This document shows positions 6,765 to 8,816 of a DNA stretch of 8,816 nucleotides, piece after piece. The stretch lies in contig JAIUNH010000129.1 of the NCBI GenBank assembly GCA_020161965.1, positions 1 through 8,816 of the forward strand, read 5' to 3'. Below the pieces are notes generated by a model. The model worked only from the letters and a program-made list of their open reading frames with translations, did not search any database and had not been told where the DNA came from. Both the position numbers and the translations under genes were made by a program. The stretch is from Pseudomonadota bacterium (GTDB lineage: Bacteria; Pseudomonadota; Alphaproteobacteria; CACIAM-22H2). The first letter of the stretch is position 1. The number at the start of each line of letters is the position of its first letter.

Positions 6765-6813
6765 GGGGCCGGCCAATATGCTGCGTTTCGTCGCATGGCG
6801 TTTGGCCGGCCTC
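6765..6813 (+). promoter_or_regulatory. inverted repeat enclosing the start codon of the first permease gene
   Basis: GGCCGGCCAA (6767-6776) and TTGGCCGGCC (6802-6811) are perfect reverse complements. In RNA two more pairs extend the stem outward, G6766-U6812 and G6765-C6813. The 25-base loop holds the ATG at 6778 and can itself form a short inner stem (ATGC 6778-6781 with GCAT 6793-6796, or TGCG 6782-6785 with CGCA 6792-6795). The outer arm takes in the GGGG of the ribosome binding site AAAGGGG (6762-6768). Folded, it would hide both initiation signals. Possible roles are lowering permease output relative to the binding protein, or protecting the 3' end of the binding-protein message. Confidence 0.5.
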
Positions 6814-7716
6814 GTTCCCGTTCTCGGGATCGTGCTGCTGGCGACCTTCCTCGCCACCTACGCCCTGCCGGGCGATCCCGTTCTGGTGATGCTCAGCGAC
6901 CACTCGTCGAATGTCGAGATGGCGAACCGCCTGCGGGCGGAATACGGGCTCGACCAGCCTCTGTGGAAGCAGTTCTTCAACTACATTTCCGGCGTCGCCG
7001 TCGGCGACTTCGGCATGTCCTATCGCTACGTGCGCATCCCGGTCGTCGAAGTGCTATCCGACGGGATCAAGATCAGCCCGATCCTCGCCCTCGCGGCCCT
7101 GGCCGCCGCCGCTTCGATCGGCATCGGGGCCGGCATCCTCGCCGCGATCAAGCGCAACTCCGGCGTCGACACCGCGATCATCCTTATTCTGGTCGCCGGA
7201 CTGTCGATCCCGAACTTCGCCTTCGCGACCTTCTTCGTCTATCTGTTCTCGATCAAGATGGGCGCCCTGCCCGTCGCCGGATGGGGCCGGATCGATCAAG
7301 CGATCCTGCCGGTGGCGATCCTCGCCATTCCGTCCGCCGCCTATATCGCGCGCCTCACCCGCACCTTCATGCTGGAGGTGCTGGGCCAGGATTACATCCG
7401 CACGGCGCGCGCCAAGGGCCTCGCCGAACGCGTGGTGATCGCGCGCCACGCGCTGCGCAATATCCTCGTGCCGCTGCTCACGTCGATGGGCATCATTTTC
7501 GGCGGCCTGATCAGCGGCACATTCGTCGTCGAAACGATCTTCAATATCCCGGGTCTCGGGCGCCTCGCGATCGATTCCGTCTTCGCGCGCGACTATCCCG
7601 TCGCGATGGCGATCGTGATGCTGTTCACCGCGTTCTTCGTGCTGATCAATCTCGCCGTCGACGTCGCCTACGCGATCATCGATCCCCGCATCCGCCAGCG
7701 CATGGGGGTGAAATGA
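6778..7716 (+). CDS. ABC transporter permease, DppB/OppB type
   Basis: A 312-residue inner-membrane permease of typical length. The first membrane helix lies at about residues 9-30, followed by the ALPGDPV segment of the DppB N-terminal domain and the LRAEYGLDQPLWKQF periplasmic stretch. Further helices lie at about 100-124, 132-160, 176-195, 230-255 and 275-302. The cytoplasmic EAA-type coupling loop is RTARAKGLAERVVIARHALRN (208-228), with the invariant Gly at 214, and contacts the ATPase subunits. IPGLG and the C-terminal DPRIR end match the family. The start is 24 bases after the binding-protein stop, with AAAGGGG nine bases ahead of the ATG, inside a strong inverted repeat. Its stop overlaps the next start as ATGA. 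It forms the heterodimeric channel with the next gene product. Confidence 0.95.
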   Translation: MLRFVAWRLAGLVPVLGIVLLATFLATYALPGDPVLVMLSDHSSNVEMANRLRAEYGLDQPLWKQFFNYISGVAVGDFGMSYRYVRIPVVEVLSDGIKISPILALAALAAAASIGIGAGILAAIKRNSGVDTAIILILVAGLSIPNFAFATFFVYLFSIKMGALPVAGWGRIDQAILPVAILAIPSAAYIARLTRTFMLEVLGQDYIRTARAKGLAERVVIARHALRNILVPLLTSMGIIFGGLISGTFVVETIFNIPGLGRLAIDSVFARDYPVAMAIVMLFTAFFVLINLAVDVAYAIIDPRIRQRMGVK

Positions 7717-8588
7717 CCGCCGCTGTTCAGACCACCCAATATCCGCTCGACGGCTGGCGCTTGGTGCTGCGCCGCCTTGCCCGCCAGCGCAACGTGCTGA
7801 TCGGCGGCGCCATCGTGATGTTCGTCGTGCTCGTCGCGGTGTTCGGGCCGTCGCTGATGGCCCATTCGCCGGAGGAGACGGATCTTTTCAATCCGTGGTC
7901 GGAACCAACGGCGCAAAACCCGCTCGGCACCGACAAGCTCGGCCGCGATATTTTGAGCCGCCTTGTTTACGGTGCACGCGTCTCGCTGCTGGTCGCGGGT
8001 GCGGTGCTGGCCATCACGCTGACCGTGGCCGCGGTGCTGGGTATGATCGCGGGCTATATGGGCGGACGGATCGACGCCTTCCTGATGCGCTTCGTCGACA
8101 TCATGCTTGCCTTCCCCGAAGTCGTGATCGCCATTCTGATCGCGTCGATGATCGGCTCGGGCGTGCTCACCGTCATCATCTCGCTGGCGCTGGTCTGGTG
8201 GCCGGGTGTCACGCGCCTGACGCGGTCCTTCGTCTTGGTCATCCGGGAAGAACTCTATATTGACGCCGCGATCGTCGCGGGCACGCCGACCTGGGCGATC
8301 TTCCTGCGCCATTTGCTGCCGAACATCGCCGCCCCGTTGCTGGTGCGCGCGTCTGTCGGTGTGGGCTTCATCGTGATGGCGGAGGCGACACTCTCGTTCC
8401 TCGGCCTCGGCATTCAGGAACCGGTGCCAAGCTGGGGCGGCATGATCCGCGACGGATTGCCCGCGTTGCGCACCGATCCTTATCTCGCGATCTTCGGCAG
8501 CCTGGCGCTGGGTATCACGATCATCGGCTTCAATCTGTTGGGCGACGGCTTGCGCGACGCCCTCGATCCCAAGCTGCAGGGCCGCTGA
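7713..8588 (+). CDS. ABC transporter permease, DppC/OppC type
   Basis: A 291-residue partner permease. It has a cytoplasmic N-terminal tail, a first helix at about 28-50 and the DppC-specific periplasmic motif PLGTDKLGRDILSR starting at residue 70, then helices at about 92-118, 129-165 (two segments), 208-232 and 255-278. The EAA-type loop runs from YIDAAIVAGTP at 182-192 into RHLLPNI, with its Gly at 190. The late LSFLGLGIQEPVPSWG and the LGDGLRDALDP C-terminus are hallmarks of this subfamily. The ATG at 7713 overlaps the previous TGA as ATGA. An open frame continues upstream of 7713, but it runs inside the first permease gene and is rich in Arg, as expected of a shadow frame. Its stop overlaps the next gene's start as TGATG. 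Confidence 0.95.
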   Translation: MTAAVQTTQYPLDGWRLVLRRLARQRNVLIGGAIVMFVVLVAVFGPSLMAHSPEETDLFNPWSEPTAQNPLGTDKLGRDILSRLVYGARVSLLVAGAVLAITLTVAAVLGMIAGYMGGRIDAFLMRFVDIMLAFPEVVIAILIASMIGSGVLTVIISLALVWWPGVTRLTRSFVLVIREELYIDAAIVAGTPTWAIFLRHLLPNIAAPLLVRASVGVGFIVMAEATLSFLGLGIQEPVPSWGGMIRDGLPALRTDPYLAIFGSLALGITIIGFNLLGDGLRDALDPKLQGR

Positions 8589-8816
8589 TGGAAACGCCGA
8601 TCGTCGCCATCGAAGGTCTCAGCGTCACCTTCGCCACCGAAAGCGGCAAGCGCGAAGTGCTGCGCGACGTGAGTTTCGCCGTGCCCGCCGGCGAAGTCGT
8701 CGGCGTCGTCGGTGAAAGCGGCTCGGGCAAATCGGTGACGGCGTTGGCCGTCATGGGCCTGCTCGGCGCGCAAGGTGCGATCACCCAAGGCCGGATCCTA
8801 TTCGACGGCCAAGATT
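8588..8816 (+). CDS. ABC transporter ATP-binding protein, DppD/OppD type (partial, 3' end beyond window)
   Basis: The gene begins at the ATG of a TGATG overlap with the second permease and runs off the right edge after 76 codons. The N-terminus reads as a beta strand (IVAIEGLSVTF), then VLRDVSF and the Walker A loop GESGSGKS at 42-49, with K48 binding ATP phosphate. The following AVMGLL is typical of DppD-type ATPases. Walker B, the ABC signature and the oligopeptide C-terminal domain lie outside the window. It would drive import through the two permeases. A second ATPase (DppF type) is expected downstream, as in most such operons, or this may be a fused tandem ATPase; the window cannot tell. 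Confidence 0.93.
   Translation, partial: METPIVAIEGLSVTFATESGKREVLRDVSFAVPAGEVVGVVGESGSGKSVTALAVMGLLGAQGAITQGRILFDGQD

Noticed and set aside
4918..6903. Very long open frame on the - strand (over 600 codons)
   Set aside because: It lies antisense to the MDR and binding-protein genes, whose family motifs are clear. The translation is rich in His, Arg and Asp with no recognisable domain, the usual shadow of third-position G/C bias.
6795..7712. Upstream extension of the second permease frame
   Set aside because: It overlaps the first permease gene out of frame and is Arg-rich. The ATGA start at 7713 gives the normal DppC length.

Overview
This 8.8 kb window is high-GC DNA, most likely from a chromosome of a free-living alphaproteobacterium. 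That placement is inferred from strong G/C bias at third codon positions, the gene families and the tight ATGA gene junctions; no marker gene is present to fix a taxon. Every supported gene is on the + strand. There is no RNA gene, mobile element, CRISPR array or phage gene.

Layout: (1) 116-991 encodes an AraC-type regulator with a cupin-like sensor domain. (2) 992-1160 is a strikingly AT-rich control region (about 27% GC by hand count over 1071-1160). (3) 1161-5099 is a compact operon: a GntR/FCD repressor-type regulator, a fold-type I class V PLP enzyme (EgtE/NifS/isopenicillin-epimerase-like), a PaaI-like hotdog thioesterase, a glyoxalase-like VOC protein and a non-zinc MDR (quinone-oxidoreductase-like) enzyme. 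The first three junctions are 4-base ATGA overlaps and the last gap is 3 bases. (4) After 109 bases come the genes of a peptide/nickel-type (Dpp/Opp) ABC importer: periplasmic binding protein, two permeases and the start of the first ATPase, which runs off the right edge.

Inferred function: the set reads as an import-and-degrade module. The ABC system brings in a small peptide-like or amino-acid-conjugate ligand, the PLP enzyme acts on its amino (possibly C-S) group, and the reductase, thioesterase and VOC protein process the carbon skeleton. The GntR regulator probably senses the substrate or an intermediate. I do not recognise this enzyme combination as a named pathway, and the substrate cannot be read from the sequence.

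The most distinctive non-coding signals are a perfect 10-bp inverted repeat that straddles the first permease start codon and overlaps its ribosome binding site, a 38-codon open frame that fills the gap between the enzyme and transporter genes with ATGA overlaps at both ends, and the AT-rich leader in front of the GntR gene, which has no Shine-Dalgarno sequence.
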